From Siderastrea radians (Eukaryota; Cnidaria; Anthozoa; Scleractinia; Rhizangiidae): a stretch of 64,000 nucleotides of DNA. Below the pieces are notes generated by a model that was given only the letters and a program-made list of their open reading frames with translations, was not told the origin of the DNA and ran no database searches. Location: positions 12,454,501-12,518,500 of the forward strand of contig OZ024895.1 of assembly GCA_964017195.1 (NCBI GenBank), given 5' to 3'. Positions 12,109 through 23,148 of the stretch are shown here, one piece after another. The translations under genes and the position numbers were made by a program. Every line of letters starts with the position of its first letter. Within the stretch, counting starts at the first letter, position 1.

Positions 12109-12863
12109 GTAAGTGGTAAACTTAGTCATAATGGTCATCCATTTCACTGCTTTTTAAGGTAGCATCCCACCCCTTGTGTGAGATGTGTTTATAAATTAAA
12201 TCTAAGGTTTTATTATGTTCAGATAGATCTCAGTCCAATCTTTCTTTAAAAAAATCTTGAAAGTGTACTGTTTCTATGCCAAGTTATGGACAAAATAGTG
12301 TTTTCTTCACAAATTTCCTCTAATTGAATGTTAACGAGTCATTGCTACGACATGTCAGCACATCATGATCATGCAATATTCGATATGGCCGAACACGCAG
12401 CATTTTTTGCACTTTTCAAGTATGACTTCCTGAAGGAAGTGAAAGCAATCAAGCTACCCTTTTGTTCTCACAAAGTTGGTGAAATGAAAAGCCTCTCAAC
12501 TTGCCATGAGTGAGAAAGGGTCATATAATAAACAGCACAAGTTTTGAGGACGAAATTGAACTAAGTGTGGAAGAAAACGCCATGGAAGTGATTTCTTCAT
12601 GCCATTTGAAGCTGTTACCCAGGTTCTTTCATTCAGAAAGCATGAGATCCTTTGGATTTTCACTGCTTGTGCTTGCACTGGCTTCTCTTGTCTTACGGCA
12701 TCGGGTTTGACACTTCTTTGTAGTCTTTGCCCACTTTATCAATTAACCTGCGATCAGGCTCTATTTTTGTTTCACTCCCTGAAACACCAACGTACTAAGA
12801 GAATATGAGAGCGATGCTTAAATTCGGCCTGATCGCAAGTTATTTCAGTTGTTTTGGCTTCCT
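12109..12863. other. Intron sequence
   Basis: Lies between the first Ig exon and the Tc1/mariner-like element. No gene or clear repeat was found; the short frames at 12328-12513 and 12510-12710 carry no recognised domain. Confidence 0.5.
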
Positions 12864-13062
12864 TATAGTCGATTTCACATTACTTTACTGCGCCGTGCTG
12901 CAAAGTTCGTCAGGAAATTGGGTATTAGGTTATGAAGTAGCCAATTACGTGGCGAGTTAGCGAATCCAATTGTGAACTTCGAAACACAGTTTCCAACTTT
13001 GGCACGACTAAACTTCGCTAGTTGGTCAGTTGAGGAGAAACGAGATACCTCGGTCGTAAGTA

Positions 13063-14209
13063 CCGTATTTACCCGCATATAGGCCGCACTTTTTTCAAGG
13101 AAAAAAACGTTCAAAATTTGGGGTGCGGCTTATACGCGGGTACAAGAGTTTTGAGCTCATTAATATGCAAAATTTCCCGACACACACAGAGTCAACAAAG
13201 TTACTGAAGGCTTGACAGTTTGATTGAATGTATCGTATGAGGTCAAGTTAATCCATGTCTTCGAAGAATTTTGCTTCTCTCCGCTGCAATGAGTGTATCT
13301 AGTTTCCGAATATGTTTGTTATTGGATGAAGTCCAACGAAGTTTGCATGTCAAGCTGCGAAGCCCTTTCGATGCCGTTCACGTGAAATCGCGTTTGTTTA
13401 TTTGCCGAACTAGACAGAAAATACCCTGAACCCGTCATAAAAAGAAAAAGTCATAAATGAAACTGATATAAAATATCACAGTTTCGAAGTTTAATACACA
13501 TTGTCATGTCTTCAGCGATAAATAAGAGGTGATTTATTTTTACCCCTACGCACGTTAATTTGCATACGTCAAAAGCGAAATTTGAAACCTTGTTAAAAAT
13601 ACGCAGTGCGTAACGCAACGATGCTTTTGATGCAACTCTCACTCTCGACAGACGTTTTGCCTTCCTGTTTCACCTGTAAATGTGTAAATTCTTAAACAAT
13701 CGGAAATTTAGCATCGCTGATACAAAGCTTGTCATTACGCTGAGCCCATGAAATGCCTGTTTTACGTAACAACATGAAAAAGCTTGAGTTTTTTTTCGAG
13801 CGACTTTACGTTAGAGCGTTTTGTCAAATAGCCGTTTTGAGAATTATTGCAACAATTTCCGTAACATTAAAAACTCAAAGTGGTTAATTTACCCTATGAG
13901 GAAAGGAGCAGCGAATTCTAAACGCGTGTATCATTTGTCATTATTTGATCGCACAAAACGGCGATGCTTGCACCTCATTTTTCGACACACTTGTTGGCTC
14001 TGTAAACAATAACGCTCGCGATCAAGTTCGGTCCGTTTGTCCGATTCATTTCTCGTTAGATCACTCAAGCGACAAGCTCATTAGTTTCTCGACTCGAAAC
14101 TCGATTCTTCTTCTTGTATAGTTAAGAAATTATTTTTTTCCCCAAGATTAGGTCACAAGTTTGGGGTGCAGCCTATACGCGGGTGGGGCCTATACGCGGG
14201 TAAATACGG
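13063..14209. mobile_element. Nested pogo/Tigger-like non-autonomous element
   Basis: Ends CCGTATTTACCCGCATATAG (left) and its near-perfect inverse (right, ending at 14209) are each flanked by TA (13061-13062 and 14210-14211). Subterminal copies of CTTATACGCGGGTA and CCTATACGCGGGT occur at both ends. TA duplication plus this end sequence fits the pogo/Tigger branch of Tc1/mariner. No transposase is present. It is inserted 8 bases upstream of the presumed start codon (14218) of the accessory gene, so it is younger than the host transposon. Confidence 0.75.
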
Positions 14210-14217
14210 TAATTGCG

Positions 14218-15951
14218 ATGTCTGAACTGGATGGTTTTTTGGAAAATTTAAGTGCCAAACTGGATAGTACTTCCACTCACCTTATAAAACAAATTTTAGA
14301 AGTCCATGGTTTTACCACTTGTCTTTCAATAAAGCTGATTTCCGAAAAGCATTTGGAACTCAATCGACATGTTCCAAGGAGTGGATCTAACAATGGGCGC
14401 GAAAAGTCTGCTCAATTACCACATCCAAGTCCTCCGTGACGAATCTCCACTTCAAAGTGGAAAGATGAAGAAAGCACAAAAATCTTCTTCATCAGATCAA
14501 GGAGCAGCTGTTGGTGATCAGTGTGGTATGACACATTCGAAGCAAGGAACTGAAGTAAGTATGTTTTTAGCAGTAGGCCAACAGATTCAAATCATTCTTT
14601 CTTCACTTCTCAAGAAATCTCAAAGGCATCGTAATCTCTGTTTACAAGGATTGACCGCGAGTTCGAAACTGAGCACATGCTTTATCGTGTCATTACCATT
14701 GTCTAAATATGTTTTCTTTTCATCGCTTATCCTTTCCTGCATACTTAAAGGCGGAATCGAAGGCGACCGCCAAAAAAGCTCGCTAGCTTACTGTAGTTGT
14801 TTTACTTTCAGGTTTTACCGGCCTTGAAAATGCAAGAGGATAAACTCAAACAACAGCTGTTCAGAGAAAAACAGGAGTGCCAAGAGCTGGAAATGAATAT
14901 TGAATCTATGTCGATAGAAATCAGGGAACCACGAACCCTTGGAAACTCCAAAGTTGTCTGTGGTCATTGCCATCACCGTGGCCACAGAAATAACGCCACT
15001 AAACCATGTGAACTGAAGAAATGTACTGAATACACTTACTGTGGACTGAAAGAAAAGCATCCTGAGCATTTCAGCAAACTCAATAGCTTAAAAGTGGAGT
15101 TAAAGAAAAAAAGCTACGTTGAAAGAGATTGAATCGCAAATTAAATCAATGGAGGACTTCTCAAGTAGTAGCGAGTTTAGTTTCGTAAAAAATTTCACGC
15201 CGAGAATGTACGCTGCAAATCCGGCTTACAAAACCAATAAAGCAAATTTAAGTTAATGCGCGATGTACACCTCCTGAGAACCTTCCTGGATGGAAAAATA
15301 CTGGCTGTTTCAGTAAACGATGGGGAACAATTGAATATTTTAATTTCGACTAGTAAGAAGAATGTGGGAGTCAGTTCAGACTGTGATGAAACTACTGATA
15401 CAAAGTCGAAAGTTCAAACTAAGTAAAATTGCAGTTTGATAGCAGTGATGTACTGCCCATCAAGACTGAAGTTATTGAAGAAGATAGTGGCCAAATTCCC
15501 CCAAGTTTTTCCCAGACCTTTAACCTGCAAGAACAAAAAGAAAAAGACTAAACGTAGCAAACACAAAAAGGTCAAGAAAGCAAGGCGGTGGCGGGAGTAT
15601 TCCAGCGATTCCAGCAGCTCGAGCTCGGAAGCAGATACACGACACACTAGGGAGCATTCAGGCGGCTCTTTACCTTACTTTACTCCTTTATACAGTTTTC
15701 CTGGTCAGCCATAAGGCTACCATAATCCAATGCCATTCTTTTATCAACCCGTGCAACCTTATCTGCAAACGAGCGCAATTCAACAGGGATTTCAGTTGGC
15801 CAATTCTGATAACAACTTTGTGCAAAATACGAATTTGTGTAACACTGTGCCGTTTAGAGTCCCAAACGTAGGTCATGCTAGTTCTAGTTCAGTGACATCT
15901 ACATCAAGCGTCAGCAGACTCGATGTAAACGACAGTGAATCGTGGAGTTAA
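14218..15951 (+). pseudogene. Transposon accessory gene: SAM-like plus zinc-binding protein
   Basis: The start at 14218 opens a helical segment of about 65 residues (MSELDGFLENL onward) that looks like a SAM-type fold, continued after a frameshift near 14365 (FQGVDLTMGAKSLLNYH). A clean donor (14555, GTAAGT) and acceptor (14810-14811) define an intron. The second exon starts with a coiled-coil-like stretch, then a cysteine/histidine cluster (CGHCHHRGHRN at about 14961, then C, C, C and H) suited to zinc binding. A Lys-rich stretch, a serine run and a polar tail follow to 15951. At least four frameshifts or stops break it. It lies between the transposon ends and converges on the transposase. 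I do not recognise a named family; a nucleic-acid-binding or assembly role is inference. Confidence 0.5.
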
Positions 15952-16845
15952 TCTTAATACCTTAGTCAATGTAGTGATGAGTTGTGACCAGAAATCAGAG
16001 TGAACATTTTGTATAAGCATCAGTTTTGTAGAGCACTGAAATCACGTGCATGTGTTGAGTTCTCTTCAAATGTAGCATTTGAAATTAGTGTTGAGTTTGA
16101 AAAAAATTTGCTGTGGAAATTCTTACTTTATTTAAAATGAATGGTTACTTGTTGTAAATTAAAATTTGCCTAACAAGAAGTTATATATACACCGTGAATT
16201 ATTTTAGTAACAATATACTGTATTTGTTTGAACACGCACAAGGTCAATATCAACCTTTGGAATCAACGTTCTGACCGACAGTTAGTACAAGCATTACTTG
16301 TAATTGGCCGTAATAATTTAGTAATTAAAAAGCTGCAGCTTTTAATATTTTTGCGAAACAAAAGCTGCTTTTTCGAGAAAATTTATCCAAAGTACTGTGT
16401 ACTTGACAGAACTATTATTGTGTAACAATAGGATTATTGGTCAACCAATGATAATATAGCTTGTTTATTGCTCTTGCAAACATTCGAGTTCTTTATGTTG
16501 TCGAAGATTCGATCAAACAATATTTTCCCTCAAAATCACTACCTGTTTATGGCAATATTACTTTCCAAACAAACATTTTAGTTTTATCGGTTGAATTGGA
16601 TCCTTTTTTCAGCTGCCGCTTCAAGTCCCAAGACTACCAACCCTTGTACACATGTGCAGACATGAAGTTTAACTACCTCGGAACTGCAAAATGAATACAT
16701 TTTTATAATTCATCCTTTGAAAACAGAACTAGAGGCAAGTAAACAATTCTCCAATATTTCTCTATAAAAGAAGATCCGGCAACTGGAATATATTACACTT
16801 AAGCTAACCAAAGTAGCTCTACTTTATTACATGTAGAATATTTAA
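15952..16845. other. Spacer between the convergent transposon genes
   Basis: AT-rich sequence between the 3 prime ends of the accessory gene and the transposase. It probably holds both 3 prime untranslated regions. No separate gene is supported; the frames at 16228-16425 and 16461-16694 carry no recognised domain. Confidence 0.5.
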
Positions 16846-17897
16846 TCACTGGTCAATATAGCCACAGTGTTTGTAAAAAGATCTTGACATGTGTGGAGTA
16901 ATTCTGCTCAGTGCATCATAAATTGCCACTTCAGTGTGGTGTTCAGCAAGTTCCGAGTTCTTGCATAACCAACTCTTAAGAAATCTAAAGCAGTGCTCAC
17001 ATGTATTGTACACTGGGTGGTAAGGAGGCTGAAAGACTAAGTAAACTCCTCTCAAGCCCAGCATGTTTCACAGTACAGCTTCTACATGATGAGCATGATG
17101 GAAACCGCAATTGTCCATTATGACTAGGTCTCCTTGTTTAAGCAAAGGGTTTCCAAAAATGTCCTGTTCTTGCAACGCCTCAGCGAAGAAGTTAAGTAGC
17201 TCCAAACCGTTAGAAGGTCCAGGCAATATGTTTATGTGGTCAATTCTAAAATACTGTGAAGTAAGTTGACTGTGAAAGTTGCATTGGATGCATAACGCTG
17301 ACTTTCAACAGCCCTTTGCCCAACAGGTGCGTTACCGTAACTTCTGTTCCCCGTTGTTTTAATCACGGAACTCTCGTCAAAGAAGTGCATATTCCTAGGA
17401 TCACAGGCACTGTAAATACTTAAATATTCTTCAAGTTTATCTTGAGCGTTGTCGGTCAAGCTCTCTTTTGGAACTATTGTCAACCTTTTGTACGAGTAAC
17501 CCAAATCGCTTGTCAATTCACGACTAATCGATGCTTGAGACGGCATGTTAGCGGGTAAAACAACCTGATTTTCGATTAACTGTTTTGTATTTCCTTAGCA
17601 TACATACTTGGCCTTTGGCATTTACAAAACTCTGTGTACAAGACAACATCGTCCGTTCTTGTTGTTTGTCATCTGTTTCCACCAACTCCCAGCTGAATGC
17701 TTCCTGTCCATACGAACCGATCGACAATATTTGTAACTGTCTTTCTCGGTAAATTAAACTGCTGTGCCATTTGGAATGGTTTTGAACCCTCTAACCACTT
17801 TTCTACGATTATGTCACGGACCTCACACGGCAACGCCTTGCCCTGTTTAGTAAAAGGATTCGGTTGCATCATTTTGCAGGTAACTTTCATACCTTAA
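16846..17897 (-). pseudogene. Tc1/mariner-type DD38E transposase, decayed
   Basis: The N-terminal block (17897-17669) holds a paired-box-like helix-turn-helix with LPRKTVTNIVDRF. The middle block (17546-17232) contains the first catalytic Asp in HFFDESSV (codon 17378-17376). The second Asp is in VIMDNCGFHH (17115-17113) and the catalytic Glu in YHPVYNTCEH (16998-16996), with 38 residues between them. The order and motifs fit the DDE superfamily transposase of Tc1/mariner elements, which cuts and pastes DNA at TA sites. In-frame stops after GGNR, near 17575 and at 17070-17068, plus a frame change, inactivate it. It ends about 1.0 kb from the inner edge of the right terminal repeat and faces the accessory gene. 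Confidence 0.8.
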
Positions 17898-17958
17898 CAA
17901 CACTGTATCCCAAAGATGTGAAATTGCGAAGTTCAGTCGCACTGAAGTTGGAAACTAC

Positions 17959-18221
17959 GGCAAGAACGTCATGCTAGCCCACATATAAGGCACTAATAAC
18001 ATTACAATCCTACATGAATATATACACCAACTGATTAACGCACCTACCTCCACGAACACACACTTTCCTTCACTTGTACTCACTTTCCTTCATTTGTACT
18101 CACTTTCTTCATTTGTACTCACTTCCCTTCACTTGTACTCACTTACCTTCACATTAGTGCCTTATATGTGGGCTAGCATGACGTTCTTGCCCTATATGTG
18201 GGCTACCATGACGTTCTGGCC
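17959..18221. mobile_element. 263-bp MITE with 8-bp target duplication
   Basis: Ends GGCAAGAACGTCATG and, inverted, GGCCAGAACGTCATG are flanked by GAAACTAC (17951-17958 and 18222-18229). A longer 39-base perfect inverted pair spans 17959-17997 and 18153-18191; the right end then carries a further partial copy of the terminal motif. An 8-bp duplication fits hAT elements; a 9-bp reading (GAAACTACG) would fit Mutator-like ones. It splits the right terminal repeat of the Tc1/mariner-like element. Confidence 0.8.
18058..18152. repeat. Minisatellite, about 19-20 base unit
   Basis: About five imperfect copies of CTTCACTTGTACTCACTTTC form the core of the 263-bp MITE. The copies touch each other without spacers. 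Confidence 0.85.
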
Positions 18222-18351
18222 GAAACTACGTTTTGAAGTTCGCAATTGGATTCGCTAACTCACCACGTAATTGGCTACTTCGTAACCTAGTACCCAATTT
18301 CCCAATGAACTTCGCAACGCGGCACGGTAAAGTAATGTGAAATTGACTGTA

Positions 18352-21300
18352 ACATTTTGCTTACATGCAGCCTATTTACAATACAATTTACAAGTCAGTG
18401 AAATGAAAACTCCACAACTCAGCTAAAATACTTCATATTAAAAATTTACCTTCAGTGTGAGCGGCCCACAAGCGTGAAATAGTATTTGATATCTTGTCTG
18501 GTCTCCATTTGAGCATTGTTATAAAGTAAGTTGAACCTTTGCTTACAAACAGGAGGTAATTACTTTCACACCTAGGTGTTTTAATCTCATCTCTGAAATT
18601 GTTTTGCTCTTTTTCTTGAAACTATTATTTTAAAGAAATTGAGCCATGTTCTAAGTTCGTGTGCATTGAGATGTGGCTTGAGCAAATCTGTTCAAATTTG
18701 TGGTTCACAAGTAGTGTCGAAATTGTTTTGTCCGGTTATAAATAGATGAAGAAGAGGAGGGATTTTTTTCGAACCTCGCAGTTTAACTGGGTTTAGAAAA
18801 TAAACCAGACAAATAATCAAGATTTGTGGACACAGGTTTTGATTCCCTTCAATTACATTGTGCATCCTTTCTGTGCATCATGTTTTTTGTGTGTGATTAA
18901 CGCGCACATGAGTGCGCACCTTCGGAACTTGATAGGTTTTCTATAAAAGCTGAGCAGTTCAGAGAAATAACAGGTTGTTTTCTCCTAAATGAGCTTGGTT
19001 ACCCCCATTTTTTAAGTACACAAATTCAAATGGCACACAATTGAGTACAATATATTGCAATTTCAAAAAAAGTTTAAAATTCTGCCTTGAGATAATTATT
19101 TTTATTTAAATGCCGAAAAGAACATGTCTTTAGGTACAGCAGGGTATGTACGCACACGGCAAATTCTTTAGTTTTTTTCATATCCTTAATTCCTGTTCAA
19201 CTAAAATAATATACAATTCAAGATAAATGTCTATTCTGTTAAACTGCTCCAATATCTCAATACAAGGAATGACTTTTAGAGCAATTTCAGTTCTCATTTC
19301 TGATTACCAGGGTTTCTCAGGAAAACCTTGCGGGTCGTATAGTTACTATCAATGGCTATCCATGTTGTGCCAAAACAAGCTCGATGACCCCTATTTTTAT
19401 TGCAATTCTGAAATGTTCTAAACATAATTACCAGTTGGACCAAGTCTTAGAAAATTTTGAATATTCCTTCTATTTCGATGGAATAACCTTAAGAACTCGG
19501 GGCAATATTTGTCTCTTCCTCCAGATCACTTCCAACTGCACAGGAACTAAATATTGCGAACCGTGTACTTTTGCAAAGCAATTGCTATATTTTTGTGGCG
19601 TACTTTGTTTTGTCTTTCAATGGAAATGTTTTAGTAATCGTCAATTATTATGCTATCAGAGAATATACTGGTATGTTTGTCATGGTGTTTATGGACGGTT
19701 CGCAGTAAAACAGTGCAAATGCAAAGTGGTCATTTTGGGGTTGGATGCTACTTTAACACATTGGCATCAACTACAATATACAAAAGTAATTTTGTGTGTG
19801 TCTATGATGTATATAATTATGTCTTACCTCAAAGGCGTCACCAGTTGCAGGTTAGTTATTTTATTTGGCCCTACTGTTAGTACATCCACCATGTTACTTT
19901 TTCGGAATACACTAATTGCAACATCTTTTTTTTGTCATCATAGGTGTATGTAGTTGTCAGCTTTCTATAGATTTTACAAGGACACTTGAAATTGTGACAA
20001 ATACTGTATTGTCACATTTCCGCAGTCTAGCTATATTAAGTTGAAAAAAATTGGTACCAGGGGTAATAAAAAGTGGTGGCCAGAATTGAAAATGCCAAAT
20101 TTTATACTCTGTAAAGTACATTATCCAAAGGGCCGTGATGCACACATTAATGTACTCCTTGGGAACTCTTCACATCTGCTAGAGTGTTTCTCTGAAGTAG
20201 GAGATGCTGGTTTTTTAAAGTAGTGTTTCTTTGCAAAGAATGTGGGCCTTTACTGGTAAAAATACATGATAGGGAACATTGATGAACTTACAAACTTGGA
20301 GCTTTCACAACTAATGAGACTCAACAACAGCAACAAACTCATTAAAAAAGAGAAAAAGAGATTGCCAATTCATTTGTATTGGCATCCATTTTATGAACAA
20401 ATGTTCATAAATAACAATAAATTGCATAATTTGTGACATTGTTATGTCCACATTGAGTGGGACCCATGTGGTGTTTAACTAAGTGGATTTGATGTGGTTT
20501 GACAAAGGTACACATACTATATAACGTAACATCTGAGGATATTCCATCAGATGGCATGTTTTGATATACCAGGGTTGTTAAAAAGATTTTAAGGTCATTC
20601 TCCCGAAATAAAATTTAACACAGGATTTTTGTCACTTTCACAAGTAGTTATCTGTCGGTCAATGTTTTGAAAAATAAAATAAAAAGAGTAGGTCCCCATG
20701 TTCGTTTACAAGATATTATCGTCTCAAGTTACCCCATAACTCCTTGCAATTTCGCCTAATGAGCACGTTTATTTGATCAGTTTACGCTACTTTCTGTAGG
20801 CAGAGGAAGCACATGATTAAAGCAAACCTTGAAACAATGTACTAGATGGAAAATATCGATAACAAGGAACAACTTACTATAAGTTTTATGGCAGATGCTC
20901 GAAGCATCAGACAAAATTGACTCAAAACCTTCCGTACGTGCATGTTCTCGAGGTCATGATTTCATCTCCATGAGCAACGCGTTTCTAATAATAATTTTTT
21001 TCGAACATTTTTTTTTCTAACTCTGAACAAAAAGAGGATTAATGGTAGGTCAAAAATATTTGAAAAAAAAGATAGGTCCCCATGCTCGCTTAAGAGTAAA
21101 TAGCTATTCTCTTCTCTGGTGAGCTTAGCCTCATAGGAAACCTATTACTCCCTGGACATGCGCGCGCTCACAGTGCGCACAAATGATGCAACAAATCGTG
21201 CGCAGTAAGGATGCGTAATGTAATACAGGGGAATGACCTTAAGTAGCAGGAGATGAAGAAAAAGTAGACGGCACTGGGAGCTGGAACCCCCCTCCCCGAC

Positions 21301-22905
21301 AGGTGAAGGGCCTGGTGGCCACCTAGGCCAGGATGAAAAAAGGAGATGGCACTGGGAGCTGCCCCCCCCTCCCCCAAGAGGTGAGGGGTCTGGGGGCCAG
21401 GCCCCCAGTGGGGTACAGGGGCAGCGCCCTGTTTGGGGTCCAGGGGGCAGTTTTCACATGAGCTGAAATTGCCTCTCCTGCTAGCAAATCTAGTAAGTAG
21501 TTAGAATATTTCTTCAAGAAAGAAAACCATTTTCCAATCAGTTGTTTTATTTCATTATTCTCTTTAATCATCTTAGCTTTGTCATATTACAAAATTGATC
21601 TGATGATGTAACTCCTTGTTCTGAACTTTCCAAATGATGTTTGTTCTTTTATGATCATCAGAAAGATTCTTGAAATCCTGTAAACATGTTTCATGTTTTC
21701 TCTCGCTTAACCTTTTAGGCAGAAAGTCTAAAATGATCTAACTCGTGGGCTTTTCCATGCACAAAAAGCTTTTTTAATTTGACTTTTATAATTCAATTAG
21801 TAGATGTTTACATAGGTGTAATGTTGGAATGATTTCTGACACGAAAGTAAAATGGTCTGTCAATCTCAAGTTTTAAACAAACTCAAACAACTTGTATACA
21901 CTCAAAAACTAACTCAAGCTCTGTTTCTCTTCAACAATGTAAACATTCTTCGACATTCATTCTGTTATTACGAAAAAAAAAACTATTTCCCAGACTCATG
22001 ACAGAATATTTCTTTTCAAATGCTGGATTAATTTTTCTAAACCCGTCAATCCTGGTTTGCCCATTATTCTTTAATTTTGAGCTGCTGCTCTCTACTATGA
22101 AACCAAATCCTGCTCCTGATAACCCACTGAACAACAAAGACAGCAGGGACAAAATAGTAGTAGCATCTTAAAAAAAACGACTGTGGACTATCTGAACGGA
22201 TCCGCTCATTCATTATAAGAGGACAGACCCTTAGTTAAACATTAACTCGAAAATTGGTTTGGAATTTATTCAATCAATTATGTCTGAGAGCAGAAAGGCT
22301 CAGTACGTTTTTCCATGTTTCTTGACATCAAAATAAACTGAAGACTGAGATAGTTTATAAAGAATTTAAAGAAAGCACCTAGTAACTTCATGCTAAACTA
22401 GATTCAACAAAGCATGAAGCCATCTTGACTAGGATTTCTCGATTTTCCTACTATGGGCTTGGGAAAAGGACCAAAATTAGCTCCAAAGTAATCAGATCTA
22501 ATGGGATGATGCTCGTGTTGTTAAAAAAAAATGTAAAAGTTACAGCCACCCTAGTTTTCATTTACATAAGACTTAATTTGACAGGAATAATTTGGTAAAA
22601 CCTGAGATGGTTTTTGTGGACCAAAAATCAAGTTCTGTGACCATCAACACATCAAGTATTGTACATGTGCAATGGGGCCATTCATGAGTAATAGGAGCAA
22701 GCAAGAATTTAGTGATGATCTATAATATGTTCATGTGTGTATCTGTGTGCTGTAGAGTAGTATTAGTTATGAGGAGTTAATTGACTTGGGAAGTTAAACA
22801 CTTATCAACTTGCAAATTTGCTCAAGAGCCAACGAGAACACAAGTGTTAAGGAAATTGGTAGGAACATTTATTAACAAACTTATGGTTTTTGTTCTACGT
22901 TACAG
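18352..22905. other. Long intron between first and second visible Ig exons
   Basis: No gene is supported. The longest frame (19384-19953, 189 codons) is rich in Cys, Phe and Tyr and has no domain or splice support. TAGGTCCCCATG followed by TCG recurs near 20691 and 21073, suggesting a diverged repeat. The intron ends with the acceptor TACGTTACAG at 22905. Confidence 0.55.
21245..21440. repeat. GC-rich tandem duplication
   Basis: A phrase containing GGCACTGGGAGCTG followed by a C-run and AGGTGA(A/G)GGG occurs twice (about 21268-21310 and 21347-21390), offset by about 79 bases. It stands out from the AT-rich intron around it. Confidence 0.6.
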
Positions 22906-23148
22906 ATTCAGCAGTCATCACTTACATTTCTGGTAACCAGACAGTGAATGAGAGTGATACAGTGACTCTGGCCTGTACAGCTGATGGTAGTCCAGGACCA
23001 AACATCACCTGGACAAGACTCTCTGATAACAGTTCTGTCACCTTTCCTTTGAACATCACTGGCAAAGAAGATGAGGGAGGCTACAGATGCACTGCTGATA
23101 ATGGTGTTGGAAGCCCTGACAGTAGGACTACATTCATTTTTGTTGAAA
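22906..23148 (+). CDS. Ig-superfamily gene, I-set Ig exon
   Basis: This 243-base exon (81 codons, phase 1 both ends) lies between the acceptor TACAG (22901-22905) and donor GTGAGT (23149). It encodes one compact Ig domain: VTLACTADG with the first cysteine, ITWTR with the core tryptophan, and DEGGYRCTADNG with the second cysteine. Several N-glycosylation sequons are present. It is an ordinary I-set or C2-like domain. As the next visible Ig exon after 11764-12108, it probably follows that domain in the same extracellular protein. Confidence 0.88.

Larger units (their letters stand above)
12866..18349. mobile_element. 5.5-kb Tc1/mariner-like transposon with long inverted ends
   Basis: The left terminal repeat (12866-13018) matches the reverse complement of the right terminal repeat (17936-18349, once the nested 263-bp element and its 8-bp duplication are removed). 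The ends read TAGTCGATTTCACATTAC on the left and CAGTCAATTTCACATTAC on the right, each next to TA (12864-12865 and 18350-18351), the target duplication of the Tc1/mariner superfamily. Between the ends lie a + strand gene remnant (14218-15951) and a - strand transposase remnant (16846-17897), tail to tail. Two younger elements are nested inside. The element sits in an intron of the Ig gene. Confidence 0.8.

Noticed and set aside
18058..18152. CRISPR-like array
   Set aside because: The units touch without unique spacers and the sequence is eukaryotic; it is a minisatellite.
19384..19953. 189-codon frame in an intron
   Set aside because: Composition is dominated by Phe, Cys, Tyr and Leu, as expected from T-rich intron sequence; no domain, no start context or splice support.
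21931..22152. 73-codon - strand frame starting MSLLSLLFSGLSG
   Set aside because: The hydrophobic start looks like a signal peptide, but there is no domain, no splice partner and no repeat of it elsewhere.
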